From Selaginella moellendorffii (Eukaryota > Streptophyta > Lycopodiopsida > Selaginellales > Selaginellaceae): a stretch of 64,000 bases of DNA. Under the pieces are notes generated by a model that had not been told where the DNA came from, made no database searches, and saw only the letters and a program-made list of their open reading frames with translations. The translations under genes were made by a program, and so were the position numbers. The stretch spans positions 124,001-188,000 of the forward strand of contig NW_003314330.1 of the NCBI RefSeq assembly GCF_000143415.4, given 5' to 3'. Below are positions 23,401-37,075 of this stretch, piece after piece. Position 1 is the stretch's first letter, and each line of letters begins with the position of its first letter.

Positions 23401-26292
23401 CGTGGTGGATCTGGGCTTATTGGTCATCGCCTCTGATGTACGCACAAAACGCTATTGCCGTTAATGAGTTCACGGCCCCAAGATGGCGAGTGGTAAAATT
23501 TTCACCATTCTTTCTTTTTTTAATCTCTTACTCTATGAATTTCTACTGCAGCTTGCACCAAATTCCACCGAAAGTGTCGGTACAATTGTGCTCAAGGCTC
23601 GAGGGATTTTTCCAGATCCTTCTTGGTTTTGGATTGGAATTGGCGCCCTTGTCGGGTTTGCCATTTTCTTTAACATCTTTTTCACTATAGCGTTAACGGT
23701 TCTCAAGCGTAAGATTATCGTCCTTTACTTTCAAGTAGCTCAACTTTTGGTTTCACAGCTTTTGGAAAACCATCGGTGATTCTTTCTGAGGAAATATTGA
23801 ACGAGAAACACAAAACCAAGACCGGACAAGATGTAAACTCTAGCTCTCAGGAGGAGTCATTCCCGAGTTCTAGAAAATCATTTGGTTTTCCTTCAAATGG
23901 TATTGTTCTCAAATTGATTTCCATATTCAAAGTCTGCCATTATTTCCTCAGGGGACCCCGAATCTGGAGATGTAAAAACAGGCATGGTGCTACCTTTCCA
24001 GCCACTGTCCATAGCTTTCCACAAAGTCAGCTACTTTGTTGACATGCCTAAGGTCGGTTTTAGCTTCACGTTTAAAATCCTCACTGACAGGCTTGGTTTT
24101 GTAACTTCGCAGGAGATGAAAGCACAAGGAGAAACTCTGGACAGGCTTCAGCTTCTCAAGGAGGTGAGCGGGGCTTTCAGGCCTGGAGTTCTCACAGCAC
24201 TAGTTGGCGTAAGTGGAGCGGGGAAGACGACTCTAATGGATGTTCTTGCCGGTCGTAAGACTGGTGGCTACATCGAAGGCGAAATTAGCATCAATGGCTA
24301 TCCAAAAAAGCAAGACACTTTTGCTCGAATCTCCGGCTACTGCGAGCAGACTGATATTCATTCTCCAAATGTGACAGTTGAAGAATCTCTCATTTACTCG
24401 TCATGGTTGCGGCTTCCGAAAGAAGTTGACAAACAAACGAGACTGGTACGGTAATCCTTGCGAAACTTGTTAGCTCTCTCCTTGTTCTAAAAGCTTGCGT
24501 CTTCGATTTCGTTTTGTTGTAACAGATGTTTGTGAAGGAGGTGATGTCTCTTGTGGAACTCACGCCTCTCAGAAACGCTCTTGTTGGTCTCCCTGGAGTG
24601 AGTGGACTCTCGGTGGAGCAAAGGAAGAGGCTGACTATTGCCGTGGAGCTTGTTTCGAATCCTTCCATCATTTTTATGGACGAGCCAACTTCGGGACTTG
24701 ACGCTCGTGCGGCAGCCATTGTGATGAGAACTGTTCGTAACACTGTGGACACGGGAAGAACAGTGGTATGCACCATTCACCAGCCTAGCATCGACATATT
24801 TGAGTCTTTTGACGAGGTATATAAATATCATTCATCTCTGATATTGCGGGAGTTCATGGTTGGATTTCACAGCTATTATTGATGAAAGGAGGTGGTCAAG
24901 TGATCTATGCAGGACCTCTCGGTAGACACTCCCACCACCTTATAGAATTCTTCCAGGTACGTTAAAGAAATACTGGGTATCATATGTAATGATACATGTT
25001 TCGTGCTTTTCTCAGGCCGTGGAAGGTGTTCCACCTATTGAAGATGGAAGTAACCCAGCAACCTGGATGCTCGATGTCACTGCTGAGGAGGTCGAAGTCA
25101 GACTTGGAATCGATTTCGCAAAGTACTACGAACAATCTTCTCTGTACAAGTAAGTCACCACTTCTCTTGATATGGTTTTGATTCCAGCTTTATCACCAGG
25201 CAAAACGATGCTCTTGTGGAGAGACTGAGCAAGCCAATGCCAGACTCGAGCGACCTCCACTTTCCAACCAAATACTCTCAATCATTCTATATCCAATGCA
25301 AGGCTTGCTTCTGGAAGCAATATCGTTCTTATTGGAAGAATCCTCATTACAACGTGGTTCGCTACTTCTTCACTACAATATGCGCTCTACTGTTTGGAAC
25401 GATCTTCTGGCGAGAAGGGAAAAATATGTAAGGAGTTCTCTTTCACATTCCAAAGCTCACTAGAGTTCTTGTCTGATCAGACGAACAGAGCAAGAGCTGT
25501 TTAACGTGATGGGATCGATGTACGCTGCTTGCCTGTTTCTCGGAGTTAACAACTGCACCGCAGCTCAACCTGTTGTTGGTGTCGAGAGGACTGTATTCTA
25601 TCGAGAACGGGCAGCAGGGATGTATTCAGCAATTCCATACGCTTTAGCACAGGTTTGTCACACATATTCAAACTAAGCTCGTGGTTTATGCAAAGTTACC
25701 GCAGGTAGCAATCGAGCTTCCTTATGTCTTCATCCAAACTGCGATCTATCTGATCATAGTTTACTCCACAATCGCATACGAGTGGTCGCCAGATAAATTC
25801 TTTTGGTTCTTCTTCTTCATGTATTCCACATTCTTATACTTCACCTTCTATGGGATGATGGTGGTGTCTCTCACGCCGAACTATCAGCTGGCAGCAGTGG
25901 TTTCATCTGCATTCTTTGGTTTTTGGAATCTCTTCTCGGGGTTTTTGATCCCGCGTCCAGTAAGTTGGCTGATTGCCTCCTGCTATAATTGAGTTTTCAT
26001 CTCGTTTTTGTTGTTTGTGTAGAAAATCCCGATATGGTGGAGATGGTATTACTATGCTAACCCAGTTGCGTGGACGCTCAATGGTCTCATAACTTCACAA
26101 CTTGGGGACAGAGGAGAAGTGATGGATGTTCCTGGCAAAGGCCAACAAATTGTGCGAGATTACATCAAGCACAGATTTGGTTTCCATAAGGATAGATTGG
26201 GCGAAGTTGCTGCTGTCCATATACTGTTTGTATTGGTGTTAGCTCTTACTTTCGCCTTTAGCATCAAATATTTTAACTTCCAGAAGAGATAA
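20441..26292 (+). CDS. ABCG: Full-size ABCG (PDR-type) transporter
   Basis: About two dozen short exons from ATG 20441 (MAELGGSSG) to TAA 26290-26292 (NFQKR). Layout is NBD1-TMD1-NBD2-TMD2, the reverse orientation specific to plant and fungal PDR pumps. NBD1 has [17 protein letters not shown] and [16 protein letters not shown], followed by the [17 protein letters not shown] block. NBD2 has [20 protein letters not shown], the diverged signature [34 protein letters not shown] and [15 protein letters not shown] features such as [32 protein letters not shown] and [18 protein letters not shown] are intact. Such transporters export hormones, wax precursors or defence terpenoids at the plasma membrane; the substrate is unknown here. 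Exon 1 is 20441-20769 and exon 2 starts at 20942. I saw no break in any exon. Confidence 0.93.
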
Positions 26293-26680
26293 TTACCAAA
26301 ACTAAACCCAAAACTAAACTAAACTAAACCTTTTATACAGATAATGTTATAGCGTATCTTCTGTTGGAAGTTGGTTCTTCTTTGTTAGCTGGAATTTTTT
26401 TTCTAAAACACGACAAAACGAAATTAAGGAAACTGGTGTACAAAGGTACTGCCGAAAAGTAGTAGCCAGCCAAACTTCATAGCAGAGGTGATTGGTTCTT
26501 TCCTTCTGCTCAACTAGCAGAAACTAAAAAAAGTAAAATGAACGAAATATATTAAATTGTGTAGTATAAAATGTCATTTATTATAAATATTTAAAGTCAA
26601 GGTCTATGTCAATTTTATTTTTCCTGAAAAAAGAGAAAAAATATTATCTTAAACACTTCTTACAGTTAGTTGCAAAGGGT
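26293..26680. other. ABCG 3' flank
   Basis: AT-rich sequence downstream of the ABCG stop, probably its 3' UTR and the border to the retroelement cluster. No coding feature is seen. Confidence 0.4.
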
Positions 26681-26689
26681 TGTTGGCTA

Positions 26690-29600
26690 TAACGCCGTAT
26701 ATTAATATTAGCATAGTGGGATTTTGGTAGTTATTTCAATTCGGACTACTCACTAAGTTAGGGTTTTGGGTTAATTGATATGCACATTTTTTGTATTCCC
26801 TTTTGATATTTCATGCATTTACATTGGTGGAAGTGAGGAGCAATTTTGATTGTCTTTGAAGAATACTTAAATTTGGGAATTTGGTTTAGATCTAATTTTT
26901 ACATTGTTTAAATCTAGCTTTTTCTGTTTCCTTTCTTTTATGTTTTTGGGATTTTGGTTTAAATCTAGTTTTTGTATTGTCTAGATTTAGCTTTTTTCAT
27001 TTCTTTTCTTTTTGCTCTTTCTTTTTCATTTATCTTCATGGCAGAGTAGCAATTTCTTCCTCCTTTAACTTTAGAGCAGTAATTAGTGCAATTACTTGAT
27101 GCCATGTGATTGTAATTGAATAACTAAACTTAATTGATGGCAACATTTATAGCATGTGGTATAAATCTTTTTACTCTTGGTGCCAATCCTTGCATTTGGT
27201 TGGAATTCTTTCATGGGAATTTTAAGGATGATATGTACCATTAGTTCGAACATTTCACGGTGATTGCAACATATCATTTTTGGGATGATGTTTAATATTT
27301 GTGTGAGTTTCCTACGTGTCTTCAAGGGACAACGCTATAGTGGTATAATGGTTTGAATGCAGCCACTTATGGGGATTGGAATATTCTCTTGGACATTTTA
27401 AAATGCGCATTTGAACATGCCAATGATTGTGATTATGCCTTCCAACGATTGTATTGTCTTTGTCAAAGACCATATGAGTCGGTGATATAATTTGGCATTC
27501 GTTTCTGAAGTTTCTTGCTTCATGCGGAGCCAAATATGTTGGAGCAGATCAAACTGGTAATGTTGTGGCTAGAACTTCATTAATATCTTATATGACTTAT
27601 GCACACACTTGCTCTAGCCACCCTTAATGATGCCCTTTGTTTGGCACAATATTATGAAACATCACCTTTTCCACTTCTTGTTGCATGTCCTTTAGCTCCA
27701 CATTCTATGGGAGATGGTTCTGTTCCAATGGAGGTTGATGCTACTGCTACTTGAGTTCAAGGACAAGGGCAAAGACGTGGTTGTGGCCGTGATGTTTGCT
27801 GTTGGGCATATGATGAAGTTAATCACATTTATCAGTGTTATCAGTGTTTTCCGGATTTGTAGCCTCCATTTTCTAGGTGGAGACCTTGGCGTCAATAACA
27901 TCCTGTTGGTACTGCTATAGTGGAAGGTCTGGACACCAAGATGCATCCAAGAAATAAGGAGTCACATGAGTAATGGAGGGACTTTACGCGAATAAGTTAG
28001 TGACCTCTTCATCTTTCTTTCAAGAGTATCATCAAAGGGTTCACTCGGCACTAGTTCATCAAGTGTTTACTTTCTAAACTCATTTTTATAATAAAAGGTT
28101 TTCTATTATTGTCTCCGTATTGGTTGATATAGGTTTAAGTTTATATTCTATTGCTCGACATATTGCCACACATTGCCATCTACATTTGCATCATGTGGCA
28201 GAGCCAATTTTTATTCTTTATGGCAACAGTCATATATATACATGTGCACAGGATGAAACAAATCTAGTTGTGCATATAGGCGATCTTGAGCTTGAGTTGC
28301 AGTCATTGTAGGTGGTGCAGAGTCAAGCTTTTGACCTCATCCTTGGTATGGATTGGTTGCAGCGTACTTATGCCAAGTAAGACTTTGAGGCTTCTCCCCT
28401 TTGTCTTATACTTCCTTATATTTCATCTATTCCTCTCACTTTTATACTTCTTTGTCTTTTTACTTCTACCTTTGTTTTTATTACCTTTGTCTCCCCATTA
28501 CTTCCTCTTATGTTTCTATCTTGTTCTGCTCTTCCCTTTTCCGATCCCTCCAACGGTCTTTGTGTTGTAATAATTGACTGGCTCATGAAGGAGTATGTCG
28601 ATCTCTTTTAATTTGACCTATCGTTTAGGGCCAAGATTACCACACGTCATCTAATTCCAACTGGGGATGCTCGTTCAATCAAGGTTTTTGTTTGTCGTTG
28701 GTCAAACAAAGAGATCAATATTTTATGTGCAAACGTCAAGAAGATGTTAAAAAAGGGTGTTATTTGAAAGTCGCAGAGTCCTTGGGCATGTGAACCTCAT
28801 CTTATGACAAATCCTAATGGGAGTATTCATTTCTGCATCGACTATCATCTGTTAAACGAAGTGACAATCCTTGATGTTTACCCTCTTCCTCACACTTTTG
28901 ATATTTTGGATCGTTTGGGAAAAAGTTGTTGGTTCAGCAAGTTAGATCTTGTTTTTGGGTATTAACAAGTACTAATGACCAAAGAAGATATTCTTAAAAT
29001 TACTTTTTATACACTATTTGGTTTGTACAAGTTCTTGGTGATGCCATTTGGTTTGAGCAATGCTCCAACAACTTTCCAGCAGATGATGGACAATGTTTTT
29101 TGCGATATGCCGAAGGTGACGGTTAACTTTATTGATGATGTCTTGATCCACTTGGAGGGGACATAGGAGGAATAGTTGGAGTCAATTGCAATTTCCCATC
29201 CATTTAAGTTGGTAGTGTTTTATTTGATGGGACCTTTTCCATAATTGACTACTAGCAATGAGTATGTCATTATTGCTTATGACTACTTGATTCGCTAGGT
29301 GGAAGTTAGTGCTCTTACTAGCATATCTACAATTGCTGTTAGATACTTCCTCCTCAATCGAGTAGTGGTCCAACATTCCTATTTGGAGCAGATTCTTTTA
29401 AATAATGGTCCTACATTTATAATTGAGGCATTTCATGTTTTGATGTCTCGGTTAGGGATACACCACACTTTCATGAGTGCTTATCATTCATAGTCAAACG
29501 GTTTGGTGGAACGGCTCATTTGGACCTTCAAAGGGATGATTGTGAAGTATATGAACTTTTAACATTTGGATTGGGATGGTTATTTGCCGTCTCTTCGATA

Positions 29601-29780
29601 TGCATATGTCATAGGGGTGTAGAGTTTTGTTAATACTTTACCATATAAACTCTTATATGGTCATGATCCATTATTATCAACAGAGTTGGGTTTACTTTCA
29701 CGATTACCATGAGCTGCTAATGCTAGGTCGTGCATGGAATATGGAAAGGGAATACAGAAAATGTGCATATCAATTAGCTC
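26690..29780 (+). mobile_element. Decayed Ty3/gypsy LTR retrotransposon (+)
   Basis: An LTR-like segment near 26690-26830 shares phrases (ATATTAATATTAG, GGGATTTTGGTAG, GGGTTAATTGATATGCA) with segments near 31240 and 50650-50760. Downstream are gag-like sequence (27100-27700), an aspartic protease-like stretch near 28110 (VDIGLSLYSIARHIATH), and reverse transcriptase from about 28620, including KLDL and, at 28975-29166, LYKFLVMPFGLSNAPTTFQ with FIDDVLIH in place of YxDD. Integrase remains at 29182-29700 (NNGPTFI, then SNGLVERLIWTFKGM). RT before integrase marks Ty3/gypsy. Many stops interrupt all parts and the RNase H to integrase join is shortened, so the copy is dead. Confidence 0.7.
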
Positions 29781-29799
29781 AAAAACCCTAGCTTATATG

Positions 29800-30790
29800 C
29801 ATGAGCAAGTGGTCCGAATTAAAACCAATCCGACGGCTACCAAAATCCCACTACGGTAATATTAGTATATGGCATCATAGCCGTACACTTGGCCCTCACA
29901 TCATCCCCTCCTCTCGGAATAATGGAAAACCATCATGGTTCTCTTGTAGACGGGCTGGGATCTGGAGGAACATTAGGAGGAGGTATCGGCGGATCCGTAG
30001 GTGGTATTAACTCCTCTTGATCCTTTTGTATAAAGTGTTTCAATTGCTTCACATGCACAATCTCTAGAGGATTGGACTACTAAATGTTATGCCGAACCTC
30101 ATAAACTTGTGGTCCAACTTGCCGTAACATGTGATACGGTCCTTTCCACTGCATAAGGAGCCCCTTAGATAAACCACATACTGTAAGAAGGGGAAAACGG
30201 ATTAATACCAAATCATCCACTTTGTACTCTGCAGGTGAACGATGATAGGAGTTGTAGCACTGTTGTTGTCCCACTTCTATGCGGCCTAAGTGTTTGGTAG
30301 ACTCTAGTGGAAGAATGCTCATCAAATACTGATCCCATGACTTAGCATCGGCAGCTTGTGGCAATCGCAAAGGTAAACCCAACTCCATTGGTAATATTGT
30401 ATCATGACCATATAGGAGTTTATATGGTGAAACACTAACAGAACTTTGCACCCTATGACATATGCATATCGAAGAAATGACAAATAACCATTTTAATCCG
30501 AATGTTGAAAGTTCACATACTTCACAATCATCCCTTTGAATGTTTAAACGAGCCGTCCCACCAGACCATCTGATTGTGGATGATAAACACTCATGAAAGT
30601 GTGGTGTATCCCCAATCGAGACATCAAAACATAAAATGTCTCAGCCATAAATGTAAAACCATTATCCAAAAGAATCCACTCCAGACAAGAATGTTGGAAC
30701 ACCACTTGATTGAGGAGGAAGTATCCAACAGCAATTGCAAAGGCACTAGTGTGGGATTAGTATTTGACAAGCATTCTTCCACTTGTCTAA
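29800..30790 (-). mobile_element. Ty3/gypsy fragment (-): integrase C-terminus, PPT and LTR edge
   Basis: Minus-strand copy of the same family as its neighbour. Integrase C-terminal sequence is open at 30080-30451 (YKLLYGHDTILPMELGLPLR, then KVDDLVLIRFPLL and QWKGPYHMLRQVGPQVYEV). A polypurine tract (GAGAGGAGGGGA on the minus strand) lies at about 29905-29920, followed by the LTR edge whose inverse is found near 31200-31290. It abuts the plus-strand fragment at 30800 in opposite orientation. Confidence 0.65.
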
Positions 30791-30799
30791 GTAAAGTCT

Positions 30800-31320
30800 G
30801 CCAACACCTAGGCTGCGTATAGGTGGGACAACAACAGTGCTACAACTCCCATCATCATCCATTTGCAAAGTACAAAATGGATGACTTGGTGTTAGTTTGT
30901 TTTCCCCATCTTACGGTATATGGTTTATCTAAAGGGTTCCTTGCTCAATGGAAAGGATTATATCGGGTGTTATGGCAAGTTAGACCGCAAGTTTATGAGG
31001 GTCAGCATGATGTCCAACAAGTTGATCCTCCAAAAATTATGCATGTACAACAATTGAAACACTTCATACAAAGAAATTAGGAACAACTAGTACCACCTAT
31101 AAATCCACCAATACCTCCTCCTAATGTTCCTCCAGATCCTGGCCCATCTCCGAAAGAACTCTGATGGTTTTCCATTATTCCAAGAAGAGGGGATGATATG
31201 AGGTCCAAATGTATGGCTACAATGCTATATACAAATATTAGTGTAATGGGATTTTGGTAGCCGTTGGATTGGTTTCAATCTAAACCATTCGTTCTTATAT
31301 ATATGGACAGGATTATGGAG
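30800..31320 (+). mobile_element. Ty3/gypsy fragment (+): integrase C-terminus, PPT and LTR start
   Basis: Plus-strand integrase end (30823-31080: GQQQCYNSHHHPFAKYKMDD, then QWKGLYRVLWQVRPQVYEG), a polypurine tract (AAGAGGGGA near 31181-31189) and the beginning of an LTR (TGATATGAGGTCCAAATG). It is the same sequence that appears inverted at 29800-30450 and again, more decayed, at 50040-50540. The LTR is cut near 31320 by unrelated repeat sequence. Confidence 0.6.
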
Positions 31321-31432
31321 CGACTTGGAATAGCCCTAGAGCATGCAGTATCCCAATGCTAAGACTAACATGCAAAACGAAGCCAAATGGAGTTTGGCGC
31401 TATTTTAATATACTAGTGGCCTAATGTGAGAA

Positions 31433-31895
31433 TATGGGGTATGGACTGTCCCTAGATTGTGAATTTAGACACAAGATGAACACCATTGTATTCAAAATGA
31501 TCTCTACTTTCTGTAAATATGCAAAATGAGCAAATTTAGATACTTTTCATAAATAGTATTTGGGACCGGAATAAGATTAACACAAAGGGTATGATAGCGA
31601 GGGTGTTTGGTAGACACGGTAAGCTATCATTTAGCAATATTAAGGGACTAGTCTCAATACACAAAGGTTTTTGCCAAGCCAGTGCAAGACAGAGAAAAAA
31701 AAAAAACTAACAAGCCGGGCCAAATATGCTTGGCTAAATAGACATTTAGGAATTCTATCCTTATGCTCAAGATGTTAAATCCAATTAACTAACACTTGGA
31801 TAAGAGGCGTTAATAAATAGAACCAACAATACCAACCTCTTGTCGTCGTGGTAGTGACTAATCGACAAATAACTTTCGATACCTACAATCACATT
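31433..31895. repeat. LTR-like repeat, left copy
   Basis: About 460 bp that recur in the same orientation at 36593-37075 with many small differences; shared phrases include GAATTTAGACAC, GGGACCG, AACTAACAAGCCGGGCCAAA and ACTAACACTTGGA. The pair brackets a minus-strand gypsy body, so they are probably its two LTRs, or one is a solo LTR. Their divergence suggests an old insertion. Confidence 0.55.
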
Positions 31896-31899
31896 TATA

Positions 31900-33090
31900 A
31901 TAGGGGTAGTTTTGATTGTCCATAAGGAGTACTTGGACTTGTGCTTTTAGTTTAGATCTAGCTTTTGCATCATCTAAATCTCACTTTCCTTATAACTTTT
32001 TCAATTTCTTCTCTTTTGTTTTTTTCTTTTTTTTTTCATTCATCTTTTGACTTTGAAGAAATAGTGTAAGCTCCTGAATTTATACTTCCTAGGAAGTCAC
32101 CCAACCCAAAAGACATTTAATTCTAAGTATCCCAAGACCCTAATCAATTGGAAAAAGGGGTGCATTATTATTCATGGGCCCTTTCTTTTTATATTTGAAC
32201 TTTTATGGACCGTCTTTCAAGTTATTTTCTTTAGTTGCTTACAAATAGTTGATATAATTGATTGTAGTTAAATAATTAGACTCAATTGATTGCAACATTC
32301 ATGGTGTATGGTACAACTCCTTTTGCTCTTCTTGCCAATCCAAAATTCTTCTATGGGAATCCTAATGATGATGTGTACTATTGATTCTATCACTTTATAG
32401 TGATTATCACTTATCATCTTTGGGATGATGCTAAGCATTTATATATTTAAAAAGGACAGTATTGTAGTGGTATAATGGTTTGAGCATAACCACATGTGTA
32501 AATTGAAGCATTCTCCTAAACTTTTGCATATTTAAACATGCTAACAATTGTGATGATGCTTTCCAATAATTATATCATTTTTGTCAAGGGCTGTCTAAGT
32601 CAATGATGCAATTTGGCATTTGCTTTTGAAACCTCTTGCTTTGTATAAAGCCAAATATGTCAAAGCTCATTAAGTTAGGAATGTTGTGGCTAACACTTTA
32701 CAAAGATCTTGTGGGATTTATGCATACAGTTGTTTTAACCACCCTTCATAATGCTCTTCAATATTATGAAATATTGCTTCTTTCACTTTGTACTACATGT
32801 CCTTCAACTCCACTTCCTATGGGAGATGGTTTTGCTCTGATAGAGGTTGATGTTGCTACTATTTATATTCAAGGACAAAGGTGAGGATATGGTTATGGCT
32901 ATGATGTCTACTACTAAACGTGTGATGAGGTTGGCCACATGTATCAAAGTGTTATCAGCATTTTTTAGATTAGTATCATCTATTTTTTGGGTGGAAATCT
33001 TGCCATCAATGTCGTTTTGTTAGTGTTGCTATAGTGGAAGGCTTGAACACCGATATTGTTTTGGGAAACAAAGAGTTGCAAAAGTAGTGG
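31900..33090 (+). mobile_element. Gag-region remnant of a plus-strand gypsy element
   Basis: Similar to 26840-27940, word by word but heavily decayed: GCTTTTGCATCATCTAAATC against TTTTTACATTGTTTAAATC, then the gag part with GTGGTATAATGGTTTGA and CCTATGGGAGATGG. Frames are full of stops. It continues the element whose LTR begins near 31190 and whose integrase may be the pieces at 37560 and 49643. Confidence 0.5.
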
Positions 33091-33099
33091 AGTCGTTAA

Positions 33100-36000
33100 C
33101 GTTATTTTTCATCTAATCTAAGGATTGTATAAAGCCTATATATGGCTTGTCTAGAGGTTTCAATGTCATCAACATAGTTTCTTTTCACTATCTCACTAGC
33201 TGCATGCATGCCTTTATCAAAACATGCATACAATATTCTTATCAAATGGTGCAATCCCACTAATTCTATACAAGTTGCTTCAAATCTACTAAAAAATTCT
33301 TTGTGTATACAATTTGAGTCAGACAACCCAACAAAAGTTGGATAGAAATTGTTAAGACAATTGCTCTAATATCAAATATAGTGCACCTGAATTTGGAGCT
33401 GAACTCCAAACCTATTGCACTACAAAACAAGGGTACCTCACTAACTAAAGCAGCATGGAGCTTGGGCTTAAACCCAAGCCAGACGTAAAACAAGGAGCGA
33501 CACAGCCTAGTGGGAGCTAAACTAATATCTCAAGTGGTCAAACATGCATTCTAACCACTATTCCCTACTATACATTTGAAACCCCCTCATACACCCCCTT
33601 CCCCCCCTACCCCTTGAGGAACACAAGCTTTGGGCTTTCACCCCAAGTCTCTCTTAGTATCAGGAGTTAGTCTACCCTAAACCATAGTCAAGATTTCTTT
33701 CAACTATACAAAAGCATATTGACAAGCTGGTTTCCAAAGTAATGATATATTACTTCTTGCTAATTCAGTCAACAAAAGAGCAATTCTTACAAAATTGTGG
33801 ACAAACTTGTGATAGTATCCCACTAAACCGAGAAAAAAATGAACATCTGATACAATGGTTAGGACTTCCCAAGACTTCACCACTTCCACCTTCTTTGGAT
33901 CCACCTCAATTACACCACCACCAACTATATGTCCAAGAAAATTCACGCGCAATTGTCCAAAAACGCACTTATTTTCCTTAGGATATAATTTGTGTTCATG
34001 CAACTTCTAAAACACCAGTTCCAAGTGTTTCAAATGATCCTCCAACGTTTCACTAAATACTAGAACATTGTCGATATATAGGACAACAAATGTGTCTAAA
34101 TAATCTCCAAATATTCTATCCATCATTGTGCTGAACGTTGCTAAAGCATTGTATAACCCAAATGGCATGACAAGGAACTCATAAGATCCATATTGAGTCT
34201 TAAGGTTGTCTTCTCCACATCCTAGTTTGCCACCTATATTTGATGATACTTGGACCGCAAATCAAGTCGCGTAAAATATTTAGCCTTTAAGTGTTGGTTA
34301 AACAAGTCATCAATGTGAGGTAAAGGATAATTATTTTTGACCATGATCTTGTTGAGTGCCCGATAGTCAATACACATCCTCATGGTTCCATCCTTTTTCA
34401 TAACAAAAAGGACCAACGCTCCATAAGGTGACTTGCTTGGTCAGATATAACTTTATCAAGAAGCTTCATAAGTTGCTTTTTGAGTTCAGCTATCTCTTTG
34501 ATGTTTAGACGATATAGAGCCTTTGTAGGTGGTGTAGAACCCAGAATGACCTCAATTTGATAATCAACATCACATGTAGGAGGTAGTCCTAGCGGCAAAT
34601 CCTTCGAAAAGATATCTTGATTCCTTGCCCAAAAGGTCTGACATCCCTTCTTAGTTGTTTTTTGAGTAACTCTCATAATTAAGAACTTAGCATCCCAATC
34701 CTTTGAGGAGCGCTTTTGCAACTAGAAGGACACATCAGGATGTCCTTATGACTTCAACATGATGCAGCTTTGTCCAGCACCATAAATCCCTTTAATATAT
34801 TTGTTGAATAAATCCATACCAAACACCATTTGAAAATCTAGTATCTTCAACACTACCAAGTCCACTCTTTCTTTCCACTTGGATATTACTCTAGTCAATC
34901 ATGGTGTCAATCATTACTCGGATCATCAAGTCAATCGTGTCAATTATTACTTAGATTCGGTGTTCGTAGACAAAGCCTACTAGATACATCAATAGATCAG
35001 TGTTTGCATTGATTGCAAAAAAAGCTTGAAGAAAGCAACGAAAGTAGCTCACCTCCTCTTCCTCATAGTCTACATTGACCAATTCATCAACCCCTTCAGC
35101 TTCACCACCACCTTCTTCTTTCATGACATTAACACAAGACTTTGTCTTATGCTTGTTGAGACATTCCGAGGACCTATGTCCTAACTTTCCACAATGGAAA
35201 CAATGACCCACACTACCCGTTCCACTATGGGTAGGTTTCACAAGTTTCTACTGCTTGTACCCACCAGGAGGAGGAACAAAAGGCCTAGGATCAGAAGAAG
35301 CTGCTAGTGGTCTCCAATCACCACCACCTTTGTTAACTGTTGCTTGTGAGCCTCCAAGGTGAAACTTTCCTTCCACCCTCTGTTTCCGATCACCTTATTT
35401 ATTCCCAGAATTCTTATTCTTGTTCGAACTACTAGCATACGGCTGCTGATATTATTCCATAAGTGAGCGACTAAAGGCAACTTGCTGCGCTACCTCCTTA
35501 CACTCTAGGTATGTCTTTAGCTTAAACTTCAAAATCTTATTGAGAGAAAGTGAGCTTAACCTTTAAGAAATAACTCAGAGCATCTTCATCACTCATACTT
35601 GCAATTATAATGCGCTTCTAAGCAAACACATTAACATAATGAATAAGGTTCCCTCGCTACTTTAACCACCACAACTCTACACGAAGTCTCAAACCAAGAT
35701 CATCCAGCAAGTATTCCTTACGGATACGAGACCACATCTTGGTCCAACTTCTAGTCTGCCCTTTTTCAATACACACCTAGCACCACCAAGTTTTGGCATG
35801 ATCGGTGAGAAAGGATTATGCACATGCAACTTTTGTACGATCATTTACATATACCGCTATGAAATAGTTTTCCATATTGTAAACCCAATCTTCCAAAACT
35901 TAATAGTCCCGCATGCCTCTAAAATCTAGTTTCAAAGGCTTAAACTTTGAAATTCGTGCAACTGGAGGCGGTTGCAAAACTTCATCTTCCTCATAATTTA

Positions 36001-36500
36001 AAGAGGAGTCCGGTTGCTTAGGTTTACTTGGTTTAGCTGCCTTGGCTTTTTTCTTCTTCTTCTTGTTCTTCTTCTTCAATTTGCGAACTTTCCTTCACAA
36101 ATTCTGAATCTTTACTTCTTGAGCCATACGTTGCAATGCTATAGCATTTGACTCTTCCTCTTCTGACTTAGCCTTAGTCTCTTTTGTAGCATCTCTAGTA
36201 AGAGCTTCCTCCTCTCAATTCACCTGTCTAGAGGTTTCAATGTCATCAATATGGTTCCTTTTCACCATCCCGCTAGTTGCATGCATGCCTCTATCAATAA
36301 TTAAACATATGTACAACATTCATATTGAATGGTGCAATCCATAATCCTACACAGGTCATTTCGGATCTACTAGAAAAGTCTTTGTGTATGCAACTTGAGT
36401 TAAGAAATCTGACAAAAGTTGGATAGGAATCACTGAGACAATTCTTTTGATACCAAATGTAACGCATTTGAATTTGGAGATGAACTCCAAGCCCGTTGCA
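33100..36500 (-). mobile_element. Decayed Ty3/gypsy retrotransposon body (-)
   Basis: Read on the minus strand from right to left: a primer-binding-site-like TTTGGTATCA near 36450 (complementary to initiator Met-tRNA in many plant elements), a gag region (about 35300-36200), a CCHC zinc knuckle at 35150-35200 (CFHCGKLGHRSSEC), a protease gap, reverse transcriptase pieces at 34398-34721 and 34234-34416 ([33 protein letters not shown]), and the RT/RNase H junction at 33704-34003 (NKCVFGQLRVNFLGHIV). No long frame survives. The sequence at 33150-33480 repeats the gag-proximal and PBS-like segment found at 36225-36490. Closest by motif to the gypsy class. Confidence 0.7.
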
Positions 36501-36592
36501 CTATGAAATGAGAGTCAAGTACAATCCCACGAGCACCAGCTCTCTATATCCAGCATACCAGGAGTTAGTCTCTGGGACAAGCTCAAAACTTA

Positions 36593-37075
36593 CTAAATAT
36601 GGAATATCCCTAGATTATGAATTTAGACACGGGACGAACACCATTGTGTTTAGGACAATCTTTACATTCCATAGATATATTAAATGAACAAATTTGGACA
36701 CTTTCCATAAATAGCATTTGGGACCGAAATGAGATTAACACAAAGGGCATGATAATAAGGGTGTTTAGCAGACACAGTAAACTATCATGTAGTGATATTG
36801 AGGGACTATTATCAATATGTGAGGGTTTTTGCCAAGTCAGTGCAAGACATAGAAAAAGAGAACTAACAAGCCGGGCCAAATAGATATTTAAGAATTCCAT
36901 CCTTATGCTCATCCATCCAAATACAAATGCTAAGTCCAATTTACTAACACTTGGACAAAAGGGGGTTATAAAGGGAACCAGTAGTACCAACTTCTTGCTC
37001 TTATGGCAGTAAGGAAAGAGTATCTGTAAAGAATGGCCGATAAGTACCTTTCTATACCTAAAGTCACATTCGTGA
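36593..37075. repeat. LTR-like repeat, right copy
   Basis: Right partner of 31433-31895 in the same orientation. It lies upstream, in minus-strand sense, of the PBS-like site at 36450, as expected of the 5' LTR of the minus-strand gypsy body. Sequence next to it (37085-37325) is an inverted copy of 33365-33510. Confidence 0.55.
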
